A DNA stretch of 46,542 nt from NCBI GenBank assembly GCA_016187175.1, contig JACPKG010000003.1, positions 1-46,542 of the forward strand. The letters run 5' to 3'. The notes under the pieces are model-generated. The model was not told the origin of the DNA, did no database searches, and saw only the letters and a list, made by a program, of their open reading frames with translations. Positions 1 to 7,672 of this stretch are shown one piece after another (position 1 is the first letter of the stretch; each line of letters starts with the position of its first letter). The position numbers and the translations under genes were made by a program. This DNA is from Candidatus Saccharimonadota bacterium. Lineage in GTDB: Bacteria; Patescibacteriota; Saccharimonadia; Saccharimonadales; UBA10212.

Positions 1-1822
1 TTCGGTGCGACATTTTTGGTTTTGGCGCCCGAACATAAAATATTCGCCTCAGGCGAATTAAGTATTTCTAAAGAAGTCAAAGATTACATAGAACAGGCTG
101 AACGCAAATCGGAAATCGACCGTATGGAAACCGAGCGTGAGAAGACCGGTGTATTTACCGGTATTTACGCGATCAATCCGGCCAACAAAGAAAAAATTCC
201 CATTTGGGTAGCTGACTATGTTCTACTTGGCTACGGCACTGGCGCCATCATGGCCGTCCCGGCCCACGATGAGCGCGACTGGCAGTTTGCTAAAAAATTC
301 AAGTTGCCGATTGTCCATGTTTACGACCAGAAAGGCGCTGACCCCAAAAGCTGCTATCACGGCGAAGGCATAGTCAAAAACTCCGGACGCTACGATGGCA
401 TGACAACCAGCGATATGCGCGAAAAAATAGTCAAAGATCTGGCCAAAGCTGGCGTAGCTAAAGAAAAAATAAACTACAAAATTCGTGATTGGCTGATCAG
501 CCGGCAGCGTTACTGGGGCGCGCCGATTCCAATCATTCATTGTCCCAAAGATGGCACAGTGCCTGTGCCGGAAGAAAATTTACCAGTGGTTTTGCCAAAG
601 ATGAAAAGCTATGAGCCAAGTGGTGAGGGCCACGGCCCATTGGCTAATGTGCCGGAATTCGTCAATGTCAAATGTCCAAAATGTGGTGGTAAGGCTAAGC
701 GTGAAACAGACACCATGGATGGTTTTGCCTGTAGCAGTTGGTATTTCCTGCGGTTTGCCGACCCCCACAACAGCCAATATGCTTTTGACGAGCAAAAAAC
801 AAAATTCTGGCTGCCGGTTGATGATTATATTGGTGGTGCCGAACATGCCGTCATGCACCTGCTGTACGCCCGTTTTTGGACAAAAGTTATGTTTGACGAG
901 GGCTTGATCAGCTTTGACGAGCCTTTCACTACGCTGCACAACCAGGGCATGATTCTAGCTCCTGATGGGCGCAAAATGAGTAAAAGCTGGAACAATACCA
1001 TTGAGCCGGACAACTTAATCGAACAAGGCTATGGCGCAGATTCTATCCGTCTGTTGGAGCTCTTTATCGGCCCATGGGACCAAACTGCTAACTGGAGTGT
1101 TGAAGGATTGGGTGGCACTTTCCGTTTTCTACAGCGAGTTTGGACGTTGGTTCAAGAATACTCAGATGCAACAAGCAACAAGCAACAAGTAACAAGCTCT
1201 GGGCATAATGCCGAGCTGGAAACACAGATTATGCGGACGGTTCATAAAGCGATCAAGAAAGTCAGTAAAGACTTGAACGAACTTGGCTTTAACACAGCCA
1301 TTGCCGCCCTAATGGAATGTGTCAACCAGCTTTACAAAGTTAAAAACCAAAATGGAATGTGTCAACCAGCTTTACAAAGTTAAAAACCAAGGCCCTTCGA
1401 CCCATTCGATAAGTACTCAGGGTCGCCCTGAGTCTATCGAACGAGCGACTAGGCTCAGGGGGAGCAACTTTTCACTGGTTCAGGAGGCCTGGAGAGACGG
1501 GCTGATTGCTTTAACACAACTGCTGGCACCTTTCGCGCCACACATAGCTGAAGAAATTTGGGCCGAACTGGGACAAGCTGGTTCGGTACATATTAGCCAA
1601 TGGCCAGCTTGGAATGAAGAATTAGTCCAAGAAGACCTAATAACAATTGTTGTTCAGGTCAACGGTAAAGTCCGTGCGGAACTACTACTACCATCTGATA
1701 CAACTGAAAAAGAGGCTGTTGAAGCTGCCAAAAATGACGACAAAGTCGCAAAAAATATAGCCGGTAAAAAGATAAAAAAAGCAATCTACGTCCCCGGCCG
1801 GCTGGTTAGCCTGGTGGTTTAA
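1..1822 (+). CDS. leuS: Leucyl-tRNA synthetase (5' cut by window, frameshifted)
   Basis: Charges tRNA-Leu with leucine in the cytoplasm. The frame is open from base 1, so the N-terminal HIGH part lies outside the window. Visible parts are the end of the CP1 editing domain (GTGAIMAVPAHDERD), the zinc-knuckle-like CPKCGGKAKRETD stretch, the KMSKS loop (bases 973-987) and the anticodon-binding end with LLAPFAPHIAEEIW. The reading frame breaks at 1381 because bases 1311-1350 are repeated exactly as 1351-1390 (40 bp, so a +1 shift). Removing one copy joins the first frame (to 1383) to the second (through 1822) perfectly. The downstream part also carries an in-frame palindromic insert at about 1391-1465 in a variable loop. 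Because the gene is essential, either the duplication is an assembly error or the strain has an intact copy elsewhere. Confidence 0.93.
1168..1217. repeat. Heptad array (4 x 7 bp) plus hairpin inside leuS
   Basis: Bases 1168-1195 are three GCAACAA units followed by GTAACAA, read in frame as a Ser/Asn/Gln/Lys-rich loop. A hairpin starts at the last base of the array: AGCTC (1195-1199) pairs with GAGCT (1213-1217), and GGCAT pairs with ATGCC inside, with a 2-nt bulge. Confidence 0.75.
1311..1390. repeat. Exact 40-bp tandem duplication in leuS
   Basis: Bases 1311-1350 and 1351-1390 are identical. The unit length is not a multiple of three and creates the leuS frameshift. The second copy ends exactly where a palindromic insert begins (1391). 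Confidence 0.97.
1405..1441. repeat. Palindromic insert within leuS coding sequence
   Basis: TTCGAT (1405-1410) pairs with ATCGAA (1436-1441), and ACTCAGGG (1415-1422) pairs with CCCTGAGT (1426-1433) around a TCG loop. The surrounding stretch 1391-1465 encodes a low-complexity insert between the helix ending in KVKNQ and the conserved LLAPFAPH region, so it behaves like an in-frame repeat-derived peptide insert. Confidence 0.7.
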
Positions 1823-2084
1823 GTTGGCTGCCAAAGGCCAGTTTTAAAACACAAACCCCAGTGGCCGCACCGACCGCTAAGCGTTTGACTTTTCTGCTCA
1901 ATCGAGATTCCTGGCGCCTTTTTAGAGATCTTGCCGCAGATTGCTCGAAAAGATCCTCTATTGTCCATTGTTCAACTAGATCTTTTACGGAGTAGTCCGG
2001 TAGGCCTGCAACTATAGCCGCAAATTCTCTGTTAATTTCTTCCGGGCCGTGCCAATCTTCTTCGGCGTCGCGAAAACTATGCAT
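1806..2084 (-). CDS. Hypothetical small protein
   Basis: A 92-aa protein of no family I recognise. The N-terminal half is acidic and looks like a folded helical segment (MHSFRDAEEDWHGPEEINRE). The middle is basic (SLKRRQESRLSRKVKRL), and a short hydrophobic segment (about residues 69-84) could be a single membrane helix near the C-terminus. It converges on leuS with a 17-bp overlap of their 3' ends. Composition is protein-like rather than shadow-like, and no better frame covers the interval, but there is no clear Shine-Dalgarno sequence. It could be spurious. Confidence 0.45.
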   Translation of the reverse strand: MHSFRDAEEDWHGPEEINREFAAIVAGLPDYSVKDLVEQWTIEDLFEQSAARSLKRRQESRLSRKVKRLAVGAATGVCVLKLAFGSQLKPPG

Positions 2085-2266
2085 ATATCACGATTTAATA
2101 GTTTAATATTCGTTCTGAATTCCCAATATCCATATGATAATGGGATATAATAACAAATAGTTTGCAATAGTAAATAAGGACTTCGCTTAGTAGTGCTGAC
2201 TTAATTACAGGGAAGTAGGTATGAGACAGTCGATCCATAAGATAGTAAAAAGTGTAGGCGGGTAAA

Positions 2267-2413
2267 ATGGGAAAGCCTAAGAAACGAACCAGTTCGCGTC
2301 GCAGCGGCAGGCGGCGTAGCCACCTAGTCACTAAACTGGCTAAGCGCGTGAACGCTAAAAGTCCTGTCAAGGTAAATCTCAAACAGTCAGCCGTCAAAAA
2401 GCCGCTAAAATAA
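2267..2413 (+). CDS. rpmF: 50S ribosomal protein L32
   Basis: A 48-aa, very basic protein beginning MGKPKKRTSSRRSGRRRSH, which matches the L32 N-terminus (PKxRTSxxRRxxRRSH). It binds 23S rRNA in the large subunit. It lacks the C-terminal cysteine pairs of zinc-type L32. The start is the ATG at 2267 preceded by AGGCGG. It sits just upstream of nusB and rnc, a common bacterial neighbourhood for rpmF. It is too short for many ORF callers and is overlapped by a longer antisense frame that has no protein-like features. Confidence 0.85.
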   Translation: MGKPKKRTSSRRSGRRRSHLVTKLAKRVNAKSPVKVNLKQSAVKKPLK

Positions 2414-2440
2414 ATAAGAAAAAACCTGCCAAGGGTAGGG

Positions 2441-2446
2441 TATACT
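2441..2446 (+). promoter_or_regulatory. -10 element for nusB
   Basis: TATACT at 2441-2446, 23 nt before the nusB ATG. The spacing allows a short leader with a GTAAGGA ribosome-binding site. No convincing -35 is visible. Confidence 0.4.
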
Positions 2447-2469
2447 ATTAGTAAGGACCAACTTAACAA

Positions 2470-2943
2470 ATGAGTGCCAATCGTCATCTAGGCCGGATAG
2501 TTGCTCTCCAAACCCTTTATGAGCAAGATTTTCGCCAAGAATGCCAGGACGAGGCGTTTAGGCTGAACAATGTTCTAAATCGCAACATTGACCGCTACCA
2601 AGAAACAATCGATGATAAAAAATTCATCAAGCAGCTGGTGAGCGGAGTAGACAGCCATAGGCAGAAAATTGACGATATTATCCAGCCGGTGGCGCCGGAA
2701 TGGCCTATCGAGCAAATCGCTCGGATAGACCGCGTGATTCTGCGGATGGGCGTATACGAGCTTATCTACGGTAGCGAGATACCGCCAAAGGTTGCCATCA
2801 ATGAAGCTGTCGAGCTGGCCAAGGCCTTCGGTGGGGACAACTCATCTAAATTTGTTAATGGTGTTTTGGGTACGGTTCTTAGAAATAAAGAACAAAAGAC
2901 AAAAAACAAAGAGCGAAAACCAAAAGCTATAAAGAAAAAATAA
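2470..2943 (+). CDS. nusB: Transcription antitermination factor NusB
   Basis: 157 aa. An RNA-binding all-helical protein that joins NusE (S10) on boxA RNA to support rRNA antitermination. It shows the family pattern: an N-terminal [17 protein letters not shown] helix, the central [17 protein letters not shown], and the conserved end [52 protein letters not shown]. The C-terminal tail ([18 protein letters not shown]) lies beyond the normal NusB end and is encoded by a 7-bp-periodic array, so it is probably a repeat-derived tail. It heads a cluster with NUDIX, rnc and rpsP. Confidence 0.95.
   Translation: MSANRHLGRIVALQTLYEQDFRQECQDEAFRLNNVLNRNIDRYQETIDDKKFIKQLVSGVDSHRQKIDDIIQPVAPEWPIEQIARIDRVILRMGVYELIYGSEIPPKVAINEAVELAKAFGGDNSSKFVNGVLGTVLRNKEQKTKNKERKPKAIKKK
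2887..2921. repeat. Degenerate heptad array at nusB 3' end
   Basis: Five A-rich 7-bp units, AAAGAAC, AAAAGAC, AAAAAAC, AAAGAGC and GAAAACC, each ending in C. A small hairpin (GTTCTT at 2876-2881 with AAGAAC at 2888-2893) overlaps its start. The array encodes the basic C-terminal tail of NusB. Confidence 0.65.
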
Positions 2944-2990
2944 GGATATAAATGTTCGTTGTTCACTGAAGCGACTCGAAGGGAGCGGTT

Positions 2991-3488
2991 TTGAAAAGGC
3001 CAAAGCCAATACAGAGTTTCCGCAGACTTATCAGACGGCCAGCCATTAACGAAGTGGTACGCGAACCAACGGCTGGCGGTATAATTTTTCGCCATGCCCC
3101 TAAGCAGCCCAAAGACATAGAAATTTTGCTGATCCAGGACAGTAAGAACCGTTGGACAATCCCTAAAGGGCATATAGAGGAGGGCGAAACGGCGGCTCAG
3201 GCAGCCGAGCGGGAAATTCGCGAGGAAACGGGGTTGACTCGGATGCAAGTTCTAGACTGGCTGGGTAAGATTAACTTCCGCTATCGCCGCGGTAGCAGCT
3301 TAGTATTGATGACGACTGAAATATATTTAGTCAGAGCTAACGGTAGGACCGGCGAGGTCAAGCCCGAAAAATGGATGACCAGTCTGGCCTGGCTACCCGC
3401 CAAGGACGCGCTTGATAAAATTGAATATGAAGACATAGGTAAGCTAATATTGCTAGGACTGAAGAAGATAAGAAAGCAGCAATTATGA
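2991..3488 (+). CDS. NUDIX hydrolase
   Basis: 165 aa. It hydrolyses nucleoside diphosphates linked to another moiety, with the substrate not predictable. The NUDIX box is complete: residues 60-82, with G60, E66, R74-E75, E78-E79 and G81. The preceding WTIPKGH and the basic N-terminus resemble the Ap4A-hydrolase/MutT-like group. The start is TTG at 2991 with a GGGAG site 4-8 nt upstream; no ATG lies before the conserved PTAGGIIF strand. It lies 47 nt after nusB and 79 nt before rnc, so it is probably co-transcribed with them. Confidence 0.9.
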   Translation: MKRPKPIQSFRRLIRRPAINEVVREPTAGGIIFRHAPKQPKDIEILLIQDSKNRWTIPKGHIEEGETAAQAAEREIREETGLTRMQVLDWLGKINFRYRRGSSLVLMTTEIYLVRANGRTGEVKPEKWMTSLAWLPAKDALDKIEYEDIGKLILLGLKKIRKQQL

Positions 3489-3548
3489 AACATGAAACAA
3501 GAAACATGAAACAAGAATTCGTATTTCGTGTTTCACAATTCGTAGTTC
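3487..3548. repeat. Inverted pair of heptad arrays before rnc
   Basis: GAAACAT/GAAACAA alternate for four units (3487-3514). They are followed around a central GAATTC by units ending in TTC (GTATTTC, GTGTTTC, ACAATTC, GTAGTTC; 3521-3548). The second set is the approximate reverse complement of the first, so the whole can fold into a long imperfect hairpin. It lies between the NUDIX stop and the rnc ribosome-binding site. Confidence 0.75.
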
Positions 3549-3567
3549 AACGACCGGAGGTTATTTG

Positions 3568-4266
3568 ATGGACATGTCTAAATATCAAGCTTTGGCCGAT
3601 AAGCATTTTGGCGGATTTTCTAATTTAGAATTACTGATTACGGCTTTTACTCACCGTTCCTATCTGAACGAGCATAAAGCTACGGCCAAAGAGCACAACG
3701 AACGGCTAGAGTTTTTGGGTGACGCAGTGCTAGAGCTAGTTGTTACCGAGCATTTGTACAACAACTTTAAGGAACCAGAAGGGGTTTTGACTAACTGGCG
3801 CAGCGCTTTAGTACGGACCGAAAGTATCAGTGGGGCGGCTGAACGTGAAGAGTTTGAGCCGCTGCTTAGATTATCCCGTGGCGAGAAACGCGGATCCGAA
3901 CGCGCCCGTCAGCAAATACTGGCGAATTGTTATGAGGCTGTTGTGGGCGCCCTATACCTTGACAAAGGCTATAAAGCTGCCAAGGAGTTCATTAACCGTA
4001 CACTGCTGCCGGCCCTAGAAGAAATTCTGCAAAACGGTGCGTGGTTAGACCCCAAGTCTCAGCTTCAAGAAAGAGTTCAGAGTCGCGAGGGCTTCACGCC
4101 TGTATATAAGGTTATGCAGGAAGAAGGTCCGGACCATAATAAAATATTTATGGTTGGCGTTTATGTCAATGATGAGCTAAAAGGTAAGGGCGAAGGACCA
4201 AGTAAGCAAACAGCCCAAGTGACTGCCGCCACCGCTGCCCTGCGACAATACCTGAAAGAGGATTGA
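3568..4266 (+). CDS. rnc: Ribonuclease III
   Basis: 232 aa. A double-strand-specific endoribonuclease acting on rRNA precursors and structured mRNAs. The N-terminal catalytic domain has the signature NERLEFLGDAVL (residues 44-55, with metal ligands E48 and D52) and the second acidic site in NCYEAVVGALYLD. The C-terminal dsRBD runs from DPKSQLQERVQ to the end (KGKGEGPSKQTAQVTAATAAL). The ATG at 3568 is chosen over the preceding TTG because CGGAGG ends 7 nt upstream. Length is normal. Its stop overlaps the rpsP promoter. Confidence 0.96.
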   Translation: MDMSKYQALADKHFGGFSNLELLITAFTHRSYLNEHKATAKEHNERLEFLGDAVLELVVTEHLYNNFKEPEGVLTNWRSALVRTESISGAAEREEFEPLLRLSRGEKRGSERARQQILANCYEAVVGALYLDKGYKAAKEFINRTLLPALEEILQNGAWLDPKSQLQERVQSREGFTPVYKVMQEEGPDHNKIFMVGVYVNDELKGKGEGPSKQTAQVTAATAALRQYLKED

Positions 4267-4291
4267 CTTCAGGGGTGGTTATCTGTAAAAT
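4263..4291 (+). promoter_or_regulatory. rpsP promoter (leaderless type)
   Basis: TTGACT (4263-4268), a 17-nt spacer, then TAAAAT (4286-4291). The rpsP ATG follows 9 nt later, so the predicted transcript starts within about 3 nt of the AUG. The -35 begins inside the rnc stop region. Confidence 0.7.
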
Positions 4292-4300
4292 GGCCTAGAC

Positions 4301-4747
4301 ATGTTAACTATTCGCCTCCAGCGCCGCGGGCGCAGTGGTCATGCTCAGTTTAGACTGGTGGTTCAAGATAGCCGTTTTCATCCCACCAGCGGACGGGTGG
4401 TAGCCTACGTTGGCAGTTATGACCCGCACACCAAAGCCACAACACTTGACGGTGAAAAAATAAGCACATATCTGTCCAGCGGAGCTCAACCATCAGATAA
4501 GGTTGCCAAATTATTGCAAAAGGCAGGCATCAAACTGCCCAACTGGTTTAAAGCCGCGGCGCCAAGAACCGGCAAAGTCCGCAATCCTGAAAAGCGCCGC
4601 AGCACACGCTTGCCTTCCGAAGGAACTCCTACTGAGCCTGAAGCCCAAACAGCAAATGCTGAAACACCAACTGAAGCGCCGGCCGCAGAGGTACCCGAAA
4701 CTAAATCTGCCGAGGAGGAAAAACCGGCTGACCTCTTAAAAGAATGA
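4301..4747 (+). CDS. rpsP: 30S ribosomal protein S16
   Basis: 148 aa. A small-subunit assembly protein. Residues 1-85 match S16 (MLTIRLQRRGRSGHAQFRLVVQDSR, GSYDPH, and a helix ending in LLQKAGIKLP). From about residue 92 there is an acidic, Pro/Glu/Ala-rich disordered tail of roughly 55 residues that goes beyond the usual 80-90 aa; long tails on S16 are known in several phyla. It is followed by khpA and, further on, trmD, the common rpsP-khpA-(rimM)-trmD order. No rimM is seen here. Confidence 0.95.
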   Translation: MLTIRLQRRGRSGHAQFRLVVQDSRFHPTSGRVVAYVGSYDPHTKATTLDGEKISTYLSSGAQPSDKVAKLLQKAGIKLPNWFKAAAPRTGKVRNPEKRRSTRLPSEGTPTEPEAQTANAETPTEAPAAEVPETKSAEEEKPADLLKE

Positions 4748-4784
4748 TATAATAGACTAACAATTTAGTTTCAGAGAGAAGGAG
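4748..4784 (+). promoter_or_regulatory. -10 and ribosome-binding site for khpA
   Basis: TATAAT at 4748-4753 directly after the rpsP stop, then GAAGGAG ending 7 nt before the GTG start at 4792. The predicted leader is about 30 nt, unlike the leaderless starts elsewhere. Confidence 0.5.
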
Positions 4785-4791
4785 AAAAGCT

Positions 4792-5358
4792 GTGGCGGTA
4801 AGTATAGACCAGCAATTCATAGAATATATCATTAAGTCCATAGTCGGTCATCCAGAGGACATCAAGATCGAGCGCCGGATTGACGAAAAAGGCGTTTTGT
4901 TAGAGCTATCAGTTAACCCCGAAGATCTTGGCCGGGTTATTGGCAAACGCGGCGCGACAGCACAGAGCATCCGTACACTTCTGCGGGCGCTGGGTACCAA
5001 GAACGACGCCCGTTACAACCTCAAAATCATAGATACAGGACCACCGCCAGAGAGCAGAGGACCCGCCTTCGCCGAGGCTTCCCCCTTCGCTGATGCTTCG
5101 GAGGACAAGTCGGTGGACGGGTCGGAGGGCAGGACAGAAGACAGAGGAAAAGTTCCAGCTGTGGCCACAGCTAGTGACGATGATGTAGTAGCAGATACCC
5201 CAAGTGACGATACAGCAGTGCCTGACGATTCGGCCAGAGCCGATGATGTAGATATGACTGAGGACGAAGAGTTGCCCAAGACACCCAAAGAAGATCATAG
5301 CGACGTAGTCAGCCGCACGCGCAAAGAATTAGCCGACCTCGACGACCTAGACGTCTAG
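4792..5358 (+). CDS. khpA: KH-domain RNA-binding protein (KhpA-like)
   Basis: 188 aa. The first 80 residues form a single KH domain with the GKRG loop (residues 51-54) and flanking DLGRVIGKRGATAQSIRTLL, as in KhpA/YlqC, a global RNA chaperone that partners with KhpB/Jag. Usual KhpA is about 75-85 aa. Here a 100-residue acidic disordered tail follows, rich in D, E, S, A and T. The first part of the tail (about residues 88-118) is encoded by a palindromic repeat element (5080-5105) and looks like an in-frame insertion. The GTG start is chosen from the GGAG site 7 nt upstream. Confidence 0.9.
   Translation: MAVSIDQQFIEYIIKSIVGHPEDIKIERRIDEKGVLLELSVNPEDLGRVIGKRGATAQSIRTLLRALGTKNDARYNLKIIDTGPPPESRGPAFAEASPFADASEDKSVDGSEGRTEDRGKVPAVATASDDDVVADTPSDDTAVPDDSARADDVDMTEDEELPKTPKEDHSDVVSRTRKELADLDDLDV
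5080..5105 (-). repeat. In-frame palindromic element in khpA
   Basis: On the minus strand this reads TCCTCCGAAGC, 5 nt, then GCGAAGGGGGA. That is the same hairpin as the one upstream of metK (30699-30725) and close to 29366-29392. Here it is translated as part of the disordered tail of KhpA. Confidence 0.7.
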
Positions 5359-5394
5359 GAGGCTTCGCCTTCCAGAAGACAACCTACGGTTTTC

Positions 5395-5442
5395 TTCCGG
5401 CGCTCACTGTTGGAGTGAATCCAACTTCCGTCTGCGCCGGAA
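5395..5442. repeat. Hairpin after khpA
   Basis: TTCCGGCGC (5395-5403) pairs with GCGCCGGAA (5434-5442), with an inner GTTGG/CCAAC pairing. No T-run follows, so it looks like a palindromic repeat rather than an intrinsic terminator. Confidence 0.5.
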
Positions 5443-5524
5443 CCATTCGCTGCTAACTTTCCCTCAATCCAGCATCCTGTTTTTTCTCCGAAGAGGTAAA
5501 TAAAACTCTGATATTATCTAGGAG

Positions 5525-5608
5525 ATGATTTATCTAATTTTGGCAGTTGGCCTGGGGTTGGTTTTGGCAGGTCTTGCCGTCGTTATTTACGCTCGGGCAA
5601 CCGCTTAA
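5525..5608 (+). CDS. Predicted single-span small membrane protein
   Basis: 27 aa (MIYLILAVGLGLVLAGLAVV followed by IYARATA), almost entirely one hydrophobic helix with a short positively charged end. TATTAT (5512-5517) lies 7 nt before its ATG, like many leaderless first genes in this window, and its stop is 3 nt before the trmD ATG, which otherwise has no ribosome-binding site. This suggests a leader gene coupled to trmD. No family recognised. Confidence 0.45.
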   Translation: MIYLILAVGLGLVLAGLAVVIYARATA

Positions 5609-5611
5609 TTT

Positions 5612-6286
5612 ATGAAGATTCAAGTTATTACGCTGTTTCCGGAGATGTTTGAGGGTGTCTTAAATACCAGTATGTTGCGGAAGGCACAAGATAAAAAACT
5701 GGTCGAGTACAAGCTAATCAACTTACGGAACTTTGGTATTGGACCACGTAAGCAGGTTGATGACACACCTTATGGCGGCGGCGATGGCATGGTGTTGCGT
5801 GTTGAACCGCTGCTAGCAGCGGTTCAACACGCAATGTCGTCCATTCGACAGGCTCAGGACAGGTCAGTCACTAATCGTCAGTCACTAGTCGTTTTGATGA
5901 CGCCGAGGGGAAAGAAGTTCACTCAGGCCAAGGCTAGAGAATTATCAAGAATTGATAATCTGATTTTAGTTTGCGGACGCTACGAGGGCTATGACGAACG
6001 CGTCACTAGTTTTATTGATGAGCAGATTTCAATCGGTGACTACGTGCTGACTGGCGGCGAATTGCCGGCTATGGTGGTAATTGATGCAGTCACCCGTTTG
6101 ATCCCCGGTGTACTGGGTGGTACCACCAGCGCCGTGCGGGAAAGTTTCGCTCAAGCAGGCGTCGTTGAATACCCGCAGTACACTCGTCCGGAAAAATTCC
6201 GTGGTCTGAAAGTTCCCAAAGTGCTACTGTCTGGTCACCATGCCGAAGTTGAAAAGTGGCGCACTGGTCAGCAGAGGAAAAAGTGA
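5612..6286 (+). CDS. trmD: tRNA (guanine37-N1)-methyltransferase
   Basis: 224 aa. Methylates G37 of tRNAs with SAM, preventing frameshifting. It has the SPOUT trefoil-knot signatures: MKIQVITLFPEMFEG, RKQVDDTPYGGGDGMVLR (residues 46-63), LILVCGRYEGYDER and SIGDYVLTGGELPA. The C-terminal domain is shorter than in E. coli (255 aa). Between the conserved AVQHA and VVLMTPRG segments there is an extra loop encoded by an ATTCGACAGGCTCAGGACA half-palindrome and a heptad array (5863-5890). Codons 62-74 form a perfect 40-bp palindrome (5795-5834). Confidence 0.95.
   Translation: MKIQVITLFPEMFEGVLNTSMLRKAQDKKLVEYKLINLRNFGIGPRKQVDDTPYGGGDGMVLRVEPLLAAVQHAMSSIRQAQDRSVTNRQSLVVLMTPRGKKFTQAKARELSRIDNLILVCGRYEGYDERVTSFIDEQISIGDYVLTGGELPAMVVIDAVTRLIPGVLGGTTSAVRESFAQAGVVEYPQYTRPEKFRGLKVPKVLLSGHHAEVEKWRTGQQRKK
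5795..5834. repeat. Perfect 40-bp palindrome inside trmD
   Basis: The 20 bases 5795-5814 are the exact reverse complement of 5815-5834, with no loop. The palindrome covers codons for a conserved TrmD segment (from L62 to A74) rather than a variable loop, so the protein sequence has been kept while the DNA is perfectly symmetric. Confidence 0.95.
5863..5890. repeat. Heptad array in trmD
   Basis: Four 7-bp units, GTCAGTC, ACTAATC, GTCAGTC and ACTAGTC, all ending in TC. They are in frame within a variable loop, 28 nt after the 40-bp palindrome. Confidence 0.75.
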
Positions 6287-6314
6287 TATCATAAAGCTTA
6301 TAACAGGAGGGCTT

Positions 6315-6803
6315 ATGACAAAGTTGCAAGATCAACTTAATAGGTGGATGACCGGTACGGACGAATTACCAGCCCTGCGCGATAAAGACTGGTATCTAAG
6401 CAATTTGTTAGGAGCCGTCTTCGTAGTTATGGCAATCCTGCAAATCATCAGCTTTAATGGTTTTAAAGAAGCGCTTAGGGGAATTGGCCTGACCTCTAGT
6501 CCGGCGGTTTGGGCGGTGTTACTTATCATAGTTGAGCTGTGGGCAATGCTTGGTTTCTTTAAGATACGCTTAAACCCTTTGGCCCGCCGGCTTAGCGGTC
6601 TCTTTGCCGTCTTGGTCAGCGGTTTCTGGTTTATTCAGACAATGAAGCTTGTCTCCGAAGGCGCCGCAGGCCAATTGCCCGGTAGCGGGTTTTTTGGTAA
6701 ATATCTTCAACAATCACCGGGCTGGTGGACGGTCGTTGAAGCCAGCTTGCTGCTATTTACGGTGGTTTATGTTTTAAGCCTGTCTGACTCGAAGAATAAA
6801 TAA
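6315..6803 (+). CDS. Hypothetical four-helix membrane protein
   Basis: 162 aa. The start is the ATG at 6315 with AGGAGG 5-10 nt upstream; a longer frame from 6240 overlaps trmD and lacks a ribosome-binding site. Four hydrophobic segments (about residues 27-47, 62-82, 90-108 and 137-155) suggest an integral membrane protein with both ends cytoplasmic. The small size and pattern loosely recall DoxX-like proteins, without enough signature to assign. It ends 2 nt before sodA, so the two are probably translated together. Confidence 0.8.
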   Translation: MTKLQDQLNRWMTGTDELPALRDKDWYLSNLLGAVFVVMAILQIISFNGFKEALRGIGLTSSPAVWAVLLIIVELWAMLGFFKIRLNPLARRLSGLFAVLVSGFWFIQTMKLVSEGAAGQLPGSGFFGKYLQQSPGWWTVVEASLLLFTVVYVLSLSDSKNK

Positions 6804-6805
6804 CT

Positions 6806-7417
6806 ATGTTTAAGTTGCCGCCACTTGGTTACGATTTTGCTGCACTAGAACCCTACATTGATGCCAAGACAATGGAAATTCATCACGGCAAGCACCATGG
6901 AGCTTATGTCGAGAAACTAAATACCGCTCTGGAAAAGTATCCCAAGCTGCAAAATAAAAAAATCGAAGACTTGCTAATCAATATAAAAAACGTTCCCGAT
7001 GATATTAGCACAGCTGTCCAAAACAACGGCGGCGGCCACCATAACCATACACTGTTCTGGGAAAGTATGAAACCGGGAGGATCCCCGTACCATTCGGTGC
7101 AGGGCACAGCCCAAAACGTACCCGAAGCTATCACTACAACGTTCGGTAGCTTAGATAACTTCAAAGCCAAGATGACCGAAGCCGCCATCAACCGTTTTGG
7201 CTCCGGCTGGGCCTGGCTGGTCAAAAATAGTAACAATCTAGAGGTTTATTCCACGGCCAACCAGGACAGCCCGTTGATGGAAGGTAAAACACCAATTCTT
7301 GGGCTAGATGTCTGGGAACACGCCTACTATTTGAAATACCAAAACCGCCGCCCCGATTATGTCGAAGCTTGGTGGCAGGTTGTGAACTGGGACGTTGTTA
7401 GCGAGCGCTTAAGTTAG
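6806..7417 (+). CDS. sodA: Superoxide dismutase (Mn-type by motif)
   Basis: 203 aa. Converts superoxide to hydrogen peroxide and oxygen. Metal ligands align with H26 (MEIHHGKHH), H81 (NHTLFW) and the Asp and His of DVWEHAYY. G77 and the Gln of NQDSPL are typical of the Mn form rather than the Fe form (which carries Gln at the first position). No signal peptide is seen, so it is cytosolic. Presence of SOD with NDH-2 and ATP synthase suggests life under oxygen. Confidence 0.95.
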   Translation: MFKLPPLGYDFAALEPYIDAKTMEIHHGKHHGAYVEKLNTALEKYPKLQNKKIEDLLINIKNVPDDISTAVQNNGGGHHNHTLFWESMKPGGSPYHSVQGTAQNVPEAITTTFGSLDNFKAKMTEAAINRFGSGWAWLVKNSNNLEVYSTANQDSPLMEGKTPILGLDVWEHAYYLKYQNRRPDYVEAWWQVVNWDVVSERLS

Positions 7418-7425
7418 TCTAGGTC

Positions 7426-7671
7426 TTACTTTAGACTCTTTTTTTCACGGACTTTTTTCATAGATTTATCGATGAGTTGATTTATTATTTTTTTAAATCT
7501 TTGTAAGTGGCGGTCTGCCCACTCGAACTCCAGCGATAGAATAAAAAGTCCACCGGCTGTAACAAGGACTCCGGGACCGGGCAAGGGAATTAAAATCAGG
7601 CCAATAATAAGTACGGGCAGACCCAGAAGCGCAATAATTATCTTACGCAGGGTTCTATAAGTCTTTCCCAT
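7426..7671 (-). CDS. PGPGW-type small membrane protein
   Basis: 81 aa with two membrane helices. The first runs into the motif PLPGPGVLVTAGGLFILSLEFEWA, matching the PGPGW family of putative transmembrane proteins (function unknown). The C-terminal tail is basic and cytoplasmic. It begins 1 nt after the stop of the VIT gene upstream (7673), so it belongs to the same minus-strand operon. Confidence 0.8.
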   Translation of the reverse strand: MGKTYRTLRKIIIALLGLPVLIIGLILIPLPGPGVLVTAGGLFILSLEFEWADRHLQRFKKIINQLIDKSMKKVREKKSLK

Positions 7672-7672
7672 A

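Noticed and set aside
2095-2487. 130-aa minus-strand ORF over rpmF and the nusB start
   Set aside because: Composition is that of an antisense shadow, and the opposite strand carries a clear L32 gene and nusB.
4503-4739. 78-aa second frame within rpsP
   Set aside because: Out-of-frame reading of the low-complexity S16 tail; basic composition follows from codon bias.
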